Shown: positions 1 to 9,572, counted from the stretch's first letter. The stretch is DNA of 42,359 bases from Azoarcus sp. (GCA_031272995.1 JAISSY010000016.1:1-42359); one strand, 5' to 3'. Translations and numbers: made by a program. The notes: a model not told the origin generated them from the letters alone.

Positions 1-91
1 GGCTGGCGTCGGGTTGTCGATGTAATAGACATATTTCGCGCATACGCGAGCCGCGACGACCGAACATCCCATGAAAGGAGAATTCGTCCGA

Positions 92-886
92 ATGAAGACC
101 CGAACTCTTGCCGCCGCCACGCTGTTTGCGGCCGCTTTCGTTTCTGCCGCTGTCGCTGCCGAAGGGAAGGGCGCGGTGTACATCACCGTCAACGGCGTGG
201 AAATTCCGCAGGCCACCGTCGACGCCATCGTCGCCGAGCAAAAGATGCGCGGCGCGCCGACCGACGATCCCGAATTTCAAAAGCAGGTGCGCGAGGAGAT
301 GATTGGCCTCGCCGTGATGGTGAGCGAAGCCAAAAAACTTGGTCTGGACAAGACTCCCGGCTACAAAACCCAGATGGAAATCGCTTCGCAGCAGATTCTC
401 AGCCGTGGCGCGGTGAACGACTACGCCAGCAAGCACCCCGCCACCGACGCGGAAATTCGCGCCGAGTACGACCGGATTAACGCCGCGATGGGCAGCACTC
501 AATACAAGCTACGGCACATCGAATACAAGACCGAGGACGCGGCCAAGGCGGCCATTGCCAAGTTCGGCAAGGGTGTCAAGTTCGACAAGCTCGTCGCCGA
601 ATCTTCCGATACGGAAGCGAAGAAGAGCGGCGGCGATTTTGGGTGGGGTTCCCTGAGTCAACTGCCGCAGCCCGTCGCCGAAGTCGTGAAGCAACTCAAG
701 AAGGGCGAAGTCAACAAGACTCCCTACAAAGGGCAGGATAGCTGGCACATTTTCCTGCTGGAAAACACGCGTCCCTATACGCCGCCCAAATTCGAGGAAG
801 TGAAGGATAGTCTCGCCGACGGCATCGTTCAGCAAAAAACGGCGAAGTACTTCGGCGAACTTCGCCAGCAGGCGACGATCAAGTAA
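92..886 (+). CDS. Parvulin-type peptidylprolyl isomerase with signal peptide (chromosomal flank)
   Basis: ORF 71-886, more likely start at 92 (MKTRTLAAATLFAAAFVSAAVAAEG signal peptide); YKLRHIEYKTEDAAKAAIAKFGKGVKFDKLVAESSDTEAKKSGGDFGWGSLSQLPQPVAEVVKQLKKGEV is a PpiC/parvulin core. Confidence 0.9.
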   Translation: MKTRTLAAATLFAAAFVSAAVAAEGKGAVYITVNGVEIPQATVDAIVAEQKMRGAPTDDPEFQKQVREEMIGLAVMVSEAKKLGLDKTPGYKTQMEIASQQILSRGAVNDYASKHPATDAEIRAEYDRINAAMGSTQYKLRHIEYKTEDAAKAAIAKFGKGVKFDKLVAESSDTEAKKSGGDFGWGSLSQLPQPVAEVVKQLKKGEVNKTPYKGQDSWHIFLLENTRPYTPPKFEEVKDSLADGIVQQKTAKYFGELRQQATIK

Positions 887-1369
887 TCACGCCGTCAGAA
901 TTTCTCCGACGTCGGCCGCGATGAGCGGCAGACCGTGCACGGAGGCGGCGAGCGTTTTCAGGCGGCGGGCGAATTGCTCGCCGTCGTCCACCAGCTTCTG
1001 CAGCCGCGCGATTTCGATGCACAGCACGTCTTCCTTCGATTTGTCGGACAGTTCTTCCCAGCGCAAATACGTTTTGCCGCTTACCGGCAGGTTGGCGGGC
1101 AAGGCGATGCGGCGCGGGTGATCGTCGCCGTTTCTGTAGAAACCAATCAATTCGCGCAGCCCTTCGCAGTTCTGCAATACGTCGGCGACGGTGAAATCCG
1201 TGATGCCGTGCCGCTTCTCCATCGGCGCGGCGCTGCTGCCGGAGCAGAATCCTTCCAACCAGCCGGTCAAATGAAACTCATGCACCAGTATCAATCCGTC
1301 GACCAATAGATATTCGCCGCCGCATTTCTGACAATGTCCTTTGTATAGTTTTCGGTTATGACTTACCAC
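887..1369 (-). CDS. Conserved hypothetical protein with N-terminal CxxC
   Basis: 160-aa ORF ending next to the PPIase gene, KGHCQKCGGEYLLVDG motif. Confidence 0.6.
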   Translation of the reverse strand: MVSHNRKLYKGHCQKCGGEYLLVDGLILVHEFHLTGWLEGFCSGSSAAPMEKRHGITDFTVADVLQNCEGLRELIGFYRNGDDHPRRIALPANLPVSGKTYLRWEELSDKSKEDVLCIEIARLQKLVDDGEQFARRLKTLAASVHGLPLIAADVGEILTA

Positions 1370-1576
1370 GTTTCTTCTCCTGTTGGGTCTTTGCCTCTCG
1401 TTTCGGGCATGGAGCGAGATTAAGTGTCGGGAGCGGAACGGCCCATGAAAAATTACCCGCCACGGCAGTCGGATTTATGGCTAAGGCATTGAAATACATC
1501 AGGACTTTCCGCAGTGCAGGGCTGATTACACGTTATGCGCGAGCGGGCGTTAAAAAATGCCGTGCGGCGAAAAGAA

Positions 1577-1602
1577 AACCCGCGCTCTGCGGAGCGCGGG
1601 TT
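1577..1602 (-). terminator. Rho-independent terminator, probably the native terminator of the tRNA-Ile/rpoD unit, displaced by the prophage
   Basis: AACCCGCGCTC-TGC-GGAGCGCGGGTT hairpin; T-rich run (TTTTCTTTT) follows on the minus strand. Confidence 0.7.
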
Positions 1603-1684
1603 GAAGGATTAAAGCATGCAATTTCAAACGACCGAATTTAGACAGCGATGCGAAAAAAAGTTCCCGCGTGCTGCCTGAATTCGG

Positions 1685-1736
1685 TGGTGGGTCCAGCAGG
1701 ATTTGAACCTGCAACCAACGGATTATGAGTCCGCTG
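1685..1736. repeat. attL: attL core: duplicated 3' part of tRNA-Ile(CAT)
   Basis: 52-bp exact direct repeat of 36611-36662 (tggtgggtccagcaggatttgaacctgcaaccaacggattatgagtccgctg); sequence diverges on both sides. Confidence 0.93.
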
Positions 1737-1969
1737 AGACGTCATTGTGAATACTTGATTATCCTACATTTTTTTAATGTAAAACTTAAAATCAAACAGT
1801 TAGTAAAACGCGCACTTGTCAATGCTTGCTTGTCGTTGTACCGTTTTGGCCGTGCACTGCTTGCCCGGCGCTAGACAAGAAACCAGCGTCAAACATGGGT
1901 TACAAGGTTGTAGCTCATAGTGGTTGCTAGACCAGACGGCGATTTATGTAATCTCAGAGAGGTACGAAA

Positions 1970-3226
1970 ATGAGGCAAAAGCTGACCAAGACCGGGATTC
2001 TCGGTATCAAGCTCCCACCGAAGGGAAAGAGGGTCAAGGTTTACGACACCGAAATTCCGAAACTGGCTGTCCAGATCACGTCGACCGGATCGAGGTCGTT
2101 CTACGTGATCAAAAGAATCGGCGCCACGACGGCGTGGCTTCGGCTGGGGGCGTTTCCTGAAATGACTGTCGAGCAGGCAAGGGAACAGGCGCAGGTGATT
2201 ATGGGGAAATTTGCCGCCGGCGAAGATCCACAAGAAGAACGCCGGGGACTGCGGAAAGAACTGACGCTCGATGAACTGTTCAAGATCTACGGCGAGCGAC
2301 ACGGAAAGAAGAAGTCGTCGTGGTCGGACGACGTGCAGCGGTACTCGGACTATTGGAAGCCGACGTTGGGAAAGACGAAATTGAACGAAATCACCCGCAC
2401 GATGATCGGCCAAGTCCTCGCGGCTGCTGAAAAGAAAGGTGTGCGGAAAACAAATGGCTCAAAGAAGCCAGGTGGTCTGAAACCGTCGACGGTGATGAAA
2501 ATTCGTGCTCTGCTCCGACACATGTTACACATGGCTCAAAACTGGGGATTTGTTGAGTTCAATCAAGCTCAAGGGGTGACCGTCACGGGCGGGAGGAACA
2601 AGAGAACACGATTCCTTCGTCCGAACGAAGTCGAGAATTTCTTCGACTCGGTGATGCAGGAAGATCCGACCCACCGTGACTACTTATTGATGGCGCTGTT
2701 TACCGGCGCGCGGCGCGCGAATGTCTGCAAGATGCACTGGCGTGAGATTGATTTGCAAGCGCGAGAATGGCGGATTCCGAACACGAAAAACGGCACCTCG
2801 CAGATCGTGACCTTGTGCCCGGAAGCTGTAGCCATCCTCGAAGCGCGCCAGGCGGAAACATCTGGCAGCTACGTTTTCCCGCCCCGTCAGCGATCAAATT
2901 GCAAGTCCGAGCACCTCGTCGAACCGACCACGATCATGAAACGCGTCGTCGAGCGCGCCGGACTGATCTACGGGCGCGACAAGGAAGGTGGCATCGTCCT
3001 GCACGATCTGCGCCGCACGCTCGGCAGTTGGCAGGCGCGCACAGGTGCCTCGTTGCCGATCATCGGGAAGGCACTCAACCACAAGAGCATCCAGTCGACG
3101 GTGATTTACGCCCAGCTAGACACCGACCCGGTTCGCAAAAGCGTCGAGACAGCGACTTCGGCCATGCTGGTGGCAGCGGGCTTGAAGAAGGGGGGCGAGG
3201 TCGTGAAGTTCACGCGTCGAAAGTGA
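1970..3226 (+). CDS. int: Phage tyrosine integrase (DUF4102/P4-like family)
   Basis: 418 aa; TGARRANVCKMHW, HDLRRTLGSWQARTG, LNHKSIQSTVIYAQL catalytic motifs; adjacent to attL. Confidence 0.93.
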   Translation: MRQKLTKTGILGIKLPPKGKRVKVYDTEIPKLAVQITSTGSRSFYVIKRIGATTAWLRLGAFPEMTVEQAREQAQVIMGKFAAGEDPQEERRGLRKELTLDELFKIYGERHGKKKSSWSDDVQRYSDYWKPTLGKTKLNEITRTMIGQVLAAAEKKGVRKTNGSKKPGGLKPSTVMKIRALLRHMLHMAQNWGFVEFNQAQGVTVTGGRNKRTRFLRPNEVENFFDSVMQEDPTHRDYLLMALFTGARRANVCKMHWREIDLQAREWRIPNTKNGTSQIVTLCPEAVAILEARQAETSGSYVFPPRQRSNCKSEHLVEPTTIMKRVVERAGLIYGRDKEGGIVLHDLRRTLGSWQARTGASLPIIGKALNHKSIQSTVIYAQLDTDPVRKSVETATSAMLVAAGLKKGGEVVKFTRRK

Positions 3227-3234
3227 GCAGGCCG

Positions 3235-3441
3235 CTAGGGGGTGTGGGTCAGGGTGCCGCGCCGCCTGACCCACGTCTTCAGGTCATTGAGCGGGTAGCG
3301 TACTCGGCTGCCGACCTTGATGTAGGGAAGGGCGTAGCGACCTGTGCTGCGCCAGCGTTCGAGCGTGAATTTGCTCAAGCCCAGGTAGTTCGCGGCCTCG
3401 GCTGTATTGAGCAGCTTGTCGGTGGTGGTGGGGGTGTCCAT
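3235..3441 (-). CDS. AlpA/excisionase-like helix-turn-helix protein
   Basis: LLNTAEAANYLGLSKFTLERWRSTGRYALPYIKVGSRVRYPLNDLKTWV; start at 3441 with GGAG upstream (alternative start 3462). Confidence 0.8.
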   Translation of the reverse strand: MDTPTTTDKLLNTAEAANYLGLSKFTLERWRSTGRYALPYIKVGSRVRYPLNDLKTWVRRRGTLTHTP

Positions 3442-3458
3442 CTTGTCGTCTCCTCTTG

Positions 3459-3791
3459 TCATGCCCTCAGCGCGGCGCCGGGGCATTTTCTTTCGATTCT
3501 GTTCTGTGGCTCGTAAACTTCGAGGCCGATCTGGCGCGCGACCATGAGTTCGCACCACGCGCCCGCGCTCTCGGCGTAGCCCGGCAGCAGTTGCACGGCA
3601 TCGCATTCGAGCAGGCGTTTCAGGTCGGCCTTCATGCACTCGGCACGGTCGGTGGTGCCGACGTTGATTTCCGCCGGGTTCACGACCATGTAGCCGAGTT
3701 CACGCAGGCGGGCGGCTTCGTGGCGGAAGGCCACGACGTTTCGGTCGGGCTTGCCGGACATCGGGCCGGAAATGTAGATGCGCAGTCCCAT
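3459..3791 (-). CDS. DUF4406 (nucleoside deoxyribosyltransferase-like) protein
   Basis: MGLRIYISGPMSGKPDRNVVAFRHEAARLRELGYMVVNPAEI. Confidence 0.75.
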   Translation of the reverse strand: MGLRIYISGPMSGKPDRNVVAFRHEAARLRELGYMVVNPAEINVGTTDRAECMKADLKRLLECDAVQLLPGYAESAGAWCELMVARQIGLEVYEPQNRIERKCPGAALRA

Positions 3792-4216
3792 CAGCGCCCC
3801 GCGAGGTAGTGTAGCGACGCGGGCAGCGGGCGCCAGCGGATGATGTTGCCCTCGATGGCGCGCCCGTGCTGGCGCATGAACCAGTCGAACATCTCGTCGG
3901 CGCTGGCGAAGCCGTCATGGAGCGCAAGGTCTTCGAGTTCGGCCTCGTTCAGCGGGCGCAGCAGAGTCAGGGCCGGGAATTCCGGTGCCGGCAGCTTGAG
4001 GGCGAAGTACCGGGTCGACGTCAGCATTTGAAACGGCGACACATCGGTGCAGACCGTGTGCCCGATGAGCTGGCAGCCTTTCGTGCGCTGGCCGGTGTAG
4101 AGCGCAAGCTTGTCGCCGGGACGAATCGTCCGCTTGCCGACGGCGCGCATCGTCTGGTTCTTTTCACCGCGCTCGATCAGCGGGACGAAGCGGCGCTGGA
4201 AGTTGAGGGCCGGCAT
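3791..4216 (-). CDS. ASCH/PUA-like domain protein
   Basis: NFQRRFVPLIERGEKNQTMRAVGKRTIRPGDKLALYTGQRTKGCQLIG. Confidence 0.6.
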   Translation of the reverse strand: MPALNFQRRFVPLIERGEKNQTMRAVGKRTIRPGDKLALYTGQRTKGCQLIGHTVCTDVSPFQMLTSTRYFALKLPAPEFPALTLLRPLNEAELEDLALHDGFASADEMFDWFMRQHGRAIEGNIIRWRPLPASLHYLAGR

Positions 4217-4223
4217 GGCTGGT

Positions 4224-4415
4224 TCACGCCTCCCCTTCCAGCTCGTTTGACAGTGCGGCCAGAAAACGGCTCAGACGGCGCGCCTGATCTATCGAGAGCG
4301 AGCAGCAGTGGTAATCGCAGTCGTCTTCGGTTTCCTGTTTGATGACGATCATCCCCTGCTCGTCGACCGCAACCGTGGTTTCGAGCGTCATCGGCATGTG
4401 CAATGAATGCTTCAT
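4224..4415 (-). CDS. Small phage hypothetical protein
   Basis: 63-aa ORF MKHSLHMPMTLETTVAVDEQGM... in a compact minus-strand gene array. Confidence 0.5.
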   Translation of the reverse strand: MKHSLHMPMTLETTVAVDEQGMIVIKQETEDDCDYHCCSLSIDQARRLSRFLAALSNELEGEA

Positions 4416-4417
4416 GG

Positions 4418-5284
4418 TTAGCGCCTCCCGATAATCGGATATTCGTCGTGGATCAGCCCGTCGAGCACGCGGCCTGCGGCCTTCTTTCCGACGCGATGCC
4501 AGGTTTCGGCTGCCGTGTTCCTGAGCTTGGCGCTGTCCGGCCAGCTCACACACTCGTCGTCGGGCAGCACCAGCGCCGGGTTTCCTTCCCACTGGGAACG
4601 CGGGAACCACTCCCCCCACTGCTTGAACAGGAACGGGATTTCGATCTGGAGTTCGGTCTGGGCGCATTGGTCGCGGATTGATCGCACCCACTCCGGGTTC
4701 ATTGGTCGCGCCTTCGGGCCGCTTTCGCCGCCGACGATCACCCAGTCAAGTGCGCGCCGGTGTTCGTAGCTGATGTCGATGTAGCCGAGCAGCGGCTCGA
4801 ACGAAACGAAGTGGCAGCCGGCGAGCGTGTCGATCAGCGGGGGGATGCGTCGGTCGGCGGTGTCCTGATCCTCGACCGAGACGCCGAGCCAGACGTTTTC
4901 CAGCGCGGGGACAATGCTTCCGACGAGCCGGTTCATTCTTTCAGGCCGTTTCGTGAGCGTGATGAAGGTGTGTTGCGGCGCGCGCGCCATCACCTCGAAC
5001 ACCCGCTCGATGAAGTCGATCGGCACGGCTTCGTGAAACAGGTCGCTCATCGAATTCACGAAAATCCAGCGCGGGCGCTGCCAGAGCAGCGGCTGATCGA
5101 GCAAGTCCTCGTGACAGCGCACGTCGGAGAAGGTGCGCCTGTAGTAGCGCGTCGTGCTGTTCGCCGACAGCCGCTTCCAGTCGCGCTCGGCATAGCAAAA
5201 CTTGCAGCCGTCGCTGATTTTCGTGCAGCCGGTGACCGGGTTCCACGTCGCATCGCACCACTCGATTCCGGTCTTGTCACCCAT
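4418..5284 (-). CDS. Phage Gp37/Gp68 family (DUF5131) protein
   Basis: MGDKTGIEWCDATWNPVTGCTKISDGCKFCYAE...VNSMSDLFHEAVP...LTKRPERM...WVIVGGESGPKARPM. Confidence 0.88.
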   Translation of the reverse strand: MGDKTGIEWCDATWNPVTGCTKISDGCKFCYAERDWKRLSANSTTRYYRRTFSDVRCHEDLLDQPLLWQRPRWIFVNSMSDLFHEAVPIDFIERVFEVMARAPQHTFITLTKRPERMNRLVGSIVPALENVWLGVSVEDQDTADRRIPPLIDTLAGCHFVSFEPLLGYIDISYEHRRALDWVIVGGESGPKARPMNPEWVRSIRDQCAQTELQIEIPFLFKQWGEWFPRSQWEGNPALVLPDDECVSWPDSAKLRNTAAETWHRVGKKAAGRVLDGLIHDEYPIIGRR

Positions 5285-5585
5285 GACGCGCCTCCTTCTG
5301 CAGCAGGTGCGGACGCCATCGCTGTACGATGGCATTGAATTCCGTCTCAAAGCCAAGCGCGTCGGGATAGCAGCGTTTGCAGCGGATCGTGGAGATCACC
5401 ATCATCATATCGACGGCGATTTCCGCGTCGACCGCCCACAAGTCGGTGAGATCGAAGCCACCGCATTCGTCGGCGTTCCACCACGCCAGCAGGAAGTCGG
5501 CGACGATCTGAGCCTGCCCGGTGCCGCGCTGCGCGACCTCGCACAGGCGCGCGATGGCCGATTCGGCCTTGGTGGCGTAGGTCAT
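5277..5585 (-). CDS. Phage hypothetical protein
   Basis: MTYATKAESAIARLCEVAQRGTGQAQIVADFLLAWWNADECGGFDL; overlaps neighbouring ORFs in operon style. Confidence 0.6.
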   Translation of the reverse strand: MTYATKAESAIARLCEVAQRGTGQAQIVADFLLAWWNADECGGFDLTDLWAVDAEIAVDMMMVISTIRCKRCYPDALGFETEFNAIVQRWRPHLLQKEARHG

Positions 5586-5779
5586 GCCCACTCCTCCACC
5601 TCAAGAATCGCGGCGTCGCCGTAGTAGCACGACTTCGCGGGGGTGACGGAAAGGACTTCGAGCATGGCCACGGGCAGGTTCTGGCACGGGGCGGCGTCCT
5701 GCGGCTCGGCTTGAACGATGTACACCTTCGATTGTGCGGGGATTTCCTGCAGCGAGGCGATGAGTTCGGCGGCGGTCAT
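5582..5779 (-). CDS. Phage hypothetical protein
   Basis: 65-aa ORF, 4-nt overlaps with both neighbours. Confidence 0.5.
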   Translation of the reverse strand: MTAAELIASLQEIPAQSKVYIVQAEPQDAAPCQNLPVAMLEVLSVTPAKSCYYGDAAILEVEEWA

Positions 5780-6018
5780 GATTGCGCCCCCGGAATTTCA
5801 GCCGCGAAATGCTCCGACTTGATTCGCCGGCCTTCCTGCGGCATCGGCACCACCTCGGCGCGCTGGCTCTCGCCGCCGTTGAGCCAATGGACGTGCGCGG
5901 CGGCGTCGTCCTTGTTGTCATGCTCGCTCTCGGTGACCCACTTACCACTGGGGTCGTAGAAGCCCACCGACCACCACGAATTGCGGTAGTCATACTGGTA
6001 AACGAAGCTGTTCGGCAT
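5776..6018 (-). CDS. Phage hypothetical protein
   Basis: 80-aa ORF MPNSFVYQYDYRNSWWSVGFYDPSGKWVTESEHDNKDDAAAHVHWLNGG. Confidence 0.6.
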   Translation of the reverse strand: MPNSFVYQYDYRNSWWSVGFYDPSGKWVTESEHDNKDDAAAHVHWLNGGESQRAEVVPMPQEGRRIKSEHFAAEIPGAQS

Positions 6019-6036
6019 GATTTCCTCCTCTCGAAT

Positions 6037-8730
6037 TCATTGCCTTGCCTTGAAAACCCAGCAGCGGATGCTGGATGGTTTGGGGGCGGCGTTGCTGCTG
6101 CGCTCGGTGTTGTATCGGGCGTTGATTGCGGACGACACCACCACGTTCGAGCCGACGAACTTGCGCTGGCGCGAGGTGTGCAGATACTTCTTGAGGTCGT
6201 ACAGGTCGGGGATGGGCTGGTTGTGTTCGCGGGCGATTTCCGCGAAGTGGTTCAGATTGACGGCGATCAGCCCGGCGTCGCGCGAGTGATTGAGCTTCGG
6301 CAGGTAGATGTCGCTGTTGCCGTCGTCGTCTTCCGGCACCCCGTTCAAATAATCGTAGATTTCCCAGAAACGCTCGACGATGATGTGGTCACGCATCAGC
6401 TCGCGCTCGCGCGCCAGCGCCAGCGTGCGCAGCAGCGACAACGCCTCGGCGCGCTGTTCGCGGGTGATCGGCGTCACCAGTTCGAGGCAGCTCACCAGAA
6501 TCATGATCTGCGCGTAGTTCTTCTGGATGCGCTGATTGACGCATCCCGCCGCTTCGAGCGTCTTTTCGTACTCGCGCGCGTGCTCCTCGATGAGCGAGAG
6601 CACCTTTTCTTCCTTCATCGCGGCGCGCAGGAGGAAGTTCGACACCTCGCTCGCCGCCATCCGCCCCAGTTCGAGCGCGGCGTCGCGCCCGACCTCGGTC
6701 TGGTGGCTCTTGTCGAATGACAGTTGCACGATCCGTTCCATGATCGGCATCGAGGCGCTCACCGGCGCGTTCTGGCTGATGACGAGCGCGGCGCGGAACT
6801 GCGGGTCGTAGGTGTCGTTTCCCGCCGACTTGACGCCGGTGGTGCGCAGCGAGCCGCCGTTGTAGAGGCTTTTCAAGCTATCCCAATGGAACAGCGTCGG
6901 CGCGCGCCCGCGCACGGCGTCGCCGTCGCTGTCGCGGTCGGATTCGATCAGCACCACCGGCAGGTTCGAGACCTGCGCCATCGAGCGCAGGAATCCGACG
7001 TGGCTCGCCTTCATCGGGTCGAACCCTTCGTAGCTGTTGCGACCGAGCAGCTTCCAGAGCGTTTCCAGCAGCGTCGTCTTGCCGGCGCCGGGTTCGCCGA
7101 CGATTTCCAAAAAGGGGTATGACTCGAAACGGTCGCGGATTTGTTCGGCGAACAGGGTGCCGAACCAGTAGGCCAGCGCGACGATGCCCTTGACGCCGAA
7201 GGCATCGACGAAGCGGTCGAACCACACCTTGCTCGTCGACTTGAGGTCGGTCGAGATGTCCATCTTCTCGATGCGCGACAGGCTCTTGATCGACAACTTG
7301 CCGATCTGAAAAAAGTCGTCCTCGTTCGCCTCGATGATGTGGCCGTGATGGACGGCGACCGAATTGAATATGTAGGCGGCGTGTTTCAGCGAATAGCCAA
7401 TATAGTCGATGGTCTCGACCGTCTTGATCCCGTATATCCAGCGTTTCAGGAGCGAATCGAGCTGCCCGGAATTGCCCGCCCAGATCGCCCCGGCGCCGAC
7501 GTGCAGCAGCCGCTTCTTGAACTCCTGGACTGACGAGAGCTGGCTGGCGGTGAAGGTGTTCTTCACGTCCTGCCCGTCGTGCGGGAAGCTGACGCGGAAG
7601 TAGTACCACGCCTCGTCGGTGGTGTCGTTTTTGATGTAGTACAACGGGTAGGGCAGGCAGTTGCAGATTTCATTGATGGCGACCGAATGTTCGAGCGTCT
7701 TCGCCTGCGCTTCCTCGTTGCCGGCGGCCTCGTCCTTCGCCTTGGCGTATTTCTCCTGGTCGAGCTTGAACCAGAAGATGCGGTTGTCGAAGTCGAAATA
7801 GAACGTCGAGCGCAGGTCGTGCTTGTACATCAGCAGCGCCTTCTGCATCGGCGTGCGCGCCATGAACAGCTCGCCCTGATACCGATAGTATTTGAGGTTT
7901 CCGTCTTCGAGCCGACCGAGCTGGTGCGCCTCGTTCCAGTCTATTTTCTTCCCGTGGTATGACGGGATGAGCGCCACCGACACCTGCCAGCCGTCGCGCT
8001 CGGCGCGCTCGGTGTGCTTCTTCATCGCCTCGTGGCCGGCGGGGTCGTCGTCGAAGGCCCACACCAGCCGGGGGCGCTCGACGCCCGCCGCCGCGCACTG
8101 TTCGGCGAGCGCCGCCAGCGGCAGCGACGGGTAGTTCGTGCTGGCCAGCGTCGCCACGGCGTCGATGTCGTGGTGCATCAGCGCCAACGCGTCGAAGATG
8201 CCCTCCACGATCCAGATTTCCTTCGGCGTGCCGAAGTTCGGCGCGCACCACCACTTGCCGCCGTAATTGCCGCGAAAGTGCGCCTTGTGGCGTCCGAAGC
8301 GGTGCGGTCGGTCGATGATCCGTTCCCACGTCGCATCGCCGCTCACCGGGAAGCGCACCGTCGCGCTGCCCTGATTTGTCGGCTTGTCCCAGTAGTTCTC
8401 CTGCGCGTACTGGATGCCCCACTGCTTGAGTTTCGCAAGGTCGAAACCGCGCCCGTCGCGCAGGTAGGCGTCGGCGGCGGCGTTGGGGTTGGATTCGGTC
8501 GCCGGGAACAGTTTCGACCAGTCATTGAACAAGTCGGGATACAGGTCTTTGACGTGAAACTCCGCGCCGCACTTGTTCAACCGGGGGCAGCGCAGCACCC
8601 ACGGGTGCGCGCGCGAGGTGTACAGCTCTTTCTTGCCGCACGCCGGGCATTTCCCGCCCCGTAACCAGTCGCCGTGTGCCTTGAAGCCATAATCGCGGGT
8701 CAATGCGGGCAGGATGCGGTCAAGAATCAT
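6037..8730 (-). CDS. Toprim primase-helicase replication protein
   Basis: Zinc motif CPACGKKEL..CPRLNKCG; Toprim EIWIVEGIFDALAL..VWAFDDDPAGHEA; Walker A EIVGEPGAGKTTLLET; ATG at 8730, alternative GTG overlapping the ogr-like stop near 8756. Confidence 0.88.
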   Translation of the reverse strand: MILDRILPALTRDYGFKAHGDWLRGGKCPACGKKELYTSRAHPWVLRCPRLNKCGAEFHVKDLYPDLFNDWSKLFPATESNPNAAADAYLRDGRGFDLAKLKQWGIQYAQENYWDKPTNQGSATVRFPVSGDATWERIIDRPHRFGRHKAHFRGNYGGKWWCAPNFGTPKEIWIVEGIFDALALMHHDIDAVATLASTNYPSLPLAALAEQCAAAGVERPRLVWAFDDDPAGHEAMKKHTERAERDGWQVSVALIPSYHGKKIDWNEAHQLGRLEDGNLKYYRYQGELFMARTPMQKALLMYKHDLRSTFYFDFDNRIFWFKLDQEKYAKAKDEAAGNEEAQAKTLEHSVAINEICNCLPYPLYYIKNDTTDEAWYYFRVSFPHDGQDVKNTFTASQLSSVQEFKKRLLHVGAGAIWAGNSGQLDSLLKRWIYGIKTVETIDYIGYSLKHAAYIFNSVAVHHGHIIEANEDDFFQIGKLSIKSLSRIEKMDISTDLKSTSKVWFDRFVDAFGVKGIVALAYWFGTLFAEQIRDRFESYPFLEIVGEPGAGKTTLLETLWKLLGRNSYEGFDPMKASHVGFLRSMAQVSNLPVVLIESDRDSDGDAVRGRAPTLFHWDSLKSLYNGGSLRTTGVKSAGNDTYDPQFRAALVISQNAPVSASMPIMERIVQLSFDKSHQTEVGRDAALELGRMAASEVSNFLLRAAMKEEKVLSLIEEHAREYEKTLEAAGCVNQRIQKNYAQIMILVSCLELVTPITREQRAEALSLLRTLALARERELMRDHIIVERFWEIYDYLNGVPEDDDGNSDIYLPKLNHSRDAGLIAVNLNHFAEIAREHNQPIPDLYDLKKYLHTSRQRKFVGSNVVVSSAINARYNTERSSNAAPKPSSIRCWVFKARQ

Positions 8731-8753
8731 CGTGGCACCGTCGGGGGGTGACG

Positions 8754-9008
8754 TCACAGCAGCGTCTGCTGCTGATCGTCCTTGTCTTTGGAATGGTTGC
8801 CGGCGGCGCGCGTCGAATTCGGCACGAATACGTCCGGGTTCGGGTGCAGCGAGGGCTGGATGGTCGCGGTGGCGCTGACGATGACTTTCCAGGAGTGGAA
8901 GCATTCGGGGTTTTCGCACTGCAGGTAGGCTTCGCGCGTGAGGGGGGTGATGTCGCGCGAGGTGCGAATCTTGGCGCGTTGACCGCAATGTGGGCAGTTG
9001 ATCTTCAT
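8754..9008 (-). CDS. ogr: Ogr/Delta-like late transcription activator (zinc finger)
   Basis: MKINCPHCGQRAKIRTSRDITPLTREAYLQCENPECFHSWKVIVSATATIQPSLHPNP matches the P2 Ogr layout CxxC...TSR.IT..T.E.Y.QC.N..C..TF. Confidence 0.85.
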   Translation of the reverse strand: MKINCPHCGQRAKIRTSRDITPLTREAYLQCENPECFHSWKVIVSATATIQPSLHPNPDVFVPNSTRAAGNHSKDKDDQQQTLL

Positions 9009-9235
9009 GGCTGCGCCACCCTGCGGTCGAGTTCGACGGCGGCGACGTGAAGGACGTGTACGCGCTCGTGGATTCGGGTGGTGCCTTCGCCTCGACAAAC
9101 GACGCCTGCGCGCTCGTTGATGTTCGCCCAGGCGATGCGCTGCTCGACGCTCATGATCGAGTGCGCGTGCGCGATGATCAGGTGCGCCAGACCCAGTTCA
9201 TAAAACAGCGCCTCGTCGAACTTCTTGACCTGCAT
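9005..9235 (-). CDS. Phage hypothetical protein
   Basis: 76-aa ORF MQVKKFDEALFYELGLAHLIIAHAHSIMSVEQRIAWANINERAG; ATGA overlap with the ogr-like gene. Confidence 0.5.
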   Translation of the reverse strand: MQVKKFDEALFYELGLAHLIIAHAHSIMSVEQRIAWANINERAGVVCRGEGTTRIHERVHVLHVAAVELDRRVAQP

Positions 9236-9261
9236 CGACACGTCTCCGCACGCTGGCCGAT

Positions 9262-9516
9262 TCAGGCGGCCTGTCTTTTTTCCATGGCTGCCTCGATTTC
9301 GGCGCGATTGCGGCGCAGCCGGATTTGACCGGGCCACAACTGGTCGATGGTGGTTTCCAGACGGTCTGCGATGGCTCTCTGGATGGGGTAACTTTTTGCC
9401 TTTCCAGCCACTACGAGTGACACCGTAGAACTGGCCTTACCCAACTCGTCGGCGATTGCCGCCAACGTGATTCCCTTACACCGCAGCCGTTCTTTTATCT
9501 GGTTTTCGGGGTTCAT
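9262..9516 (-). CDS. Ner/Nlp-like HTH regulator
   Basis: MNPENQIKERLRCKGITLAAIADELGKASSTVSLVVAGKAKSYPIQRAIADRLETTIDQLWP; divergent from the CI-like gene. Confidence 0.75.
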   Translation of the reverse strand: MNPENQIKERLRCKGITLAAIADELGKASSTVSLVVAGKAKSYPIQRAIADRLETTIDQLWPGQIRLRRNRAEIEAAMEKRQAA

Positions 9517-9572
9517 TTCCGCTACTTTTACGGAATGTTTTATATTAAGTACGATAGGGTAAAAAAATACCC

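Noticed and set aside
887-1309. Plus-strand ORFs 921-1121 and 935-1309
   Set aside because: Antisense to the better supported 160-aa minus-strand ORF with a CxxC motif.
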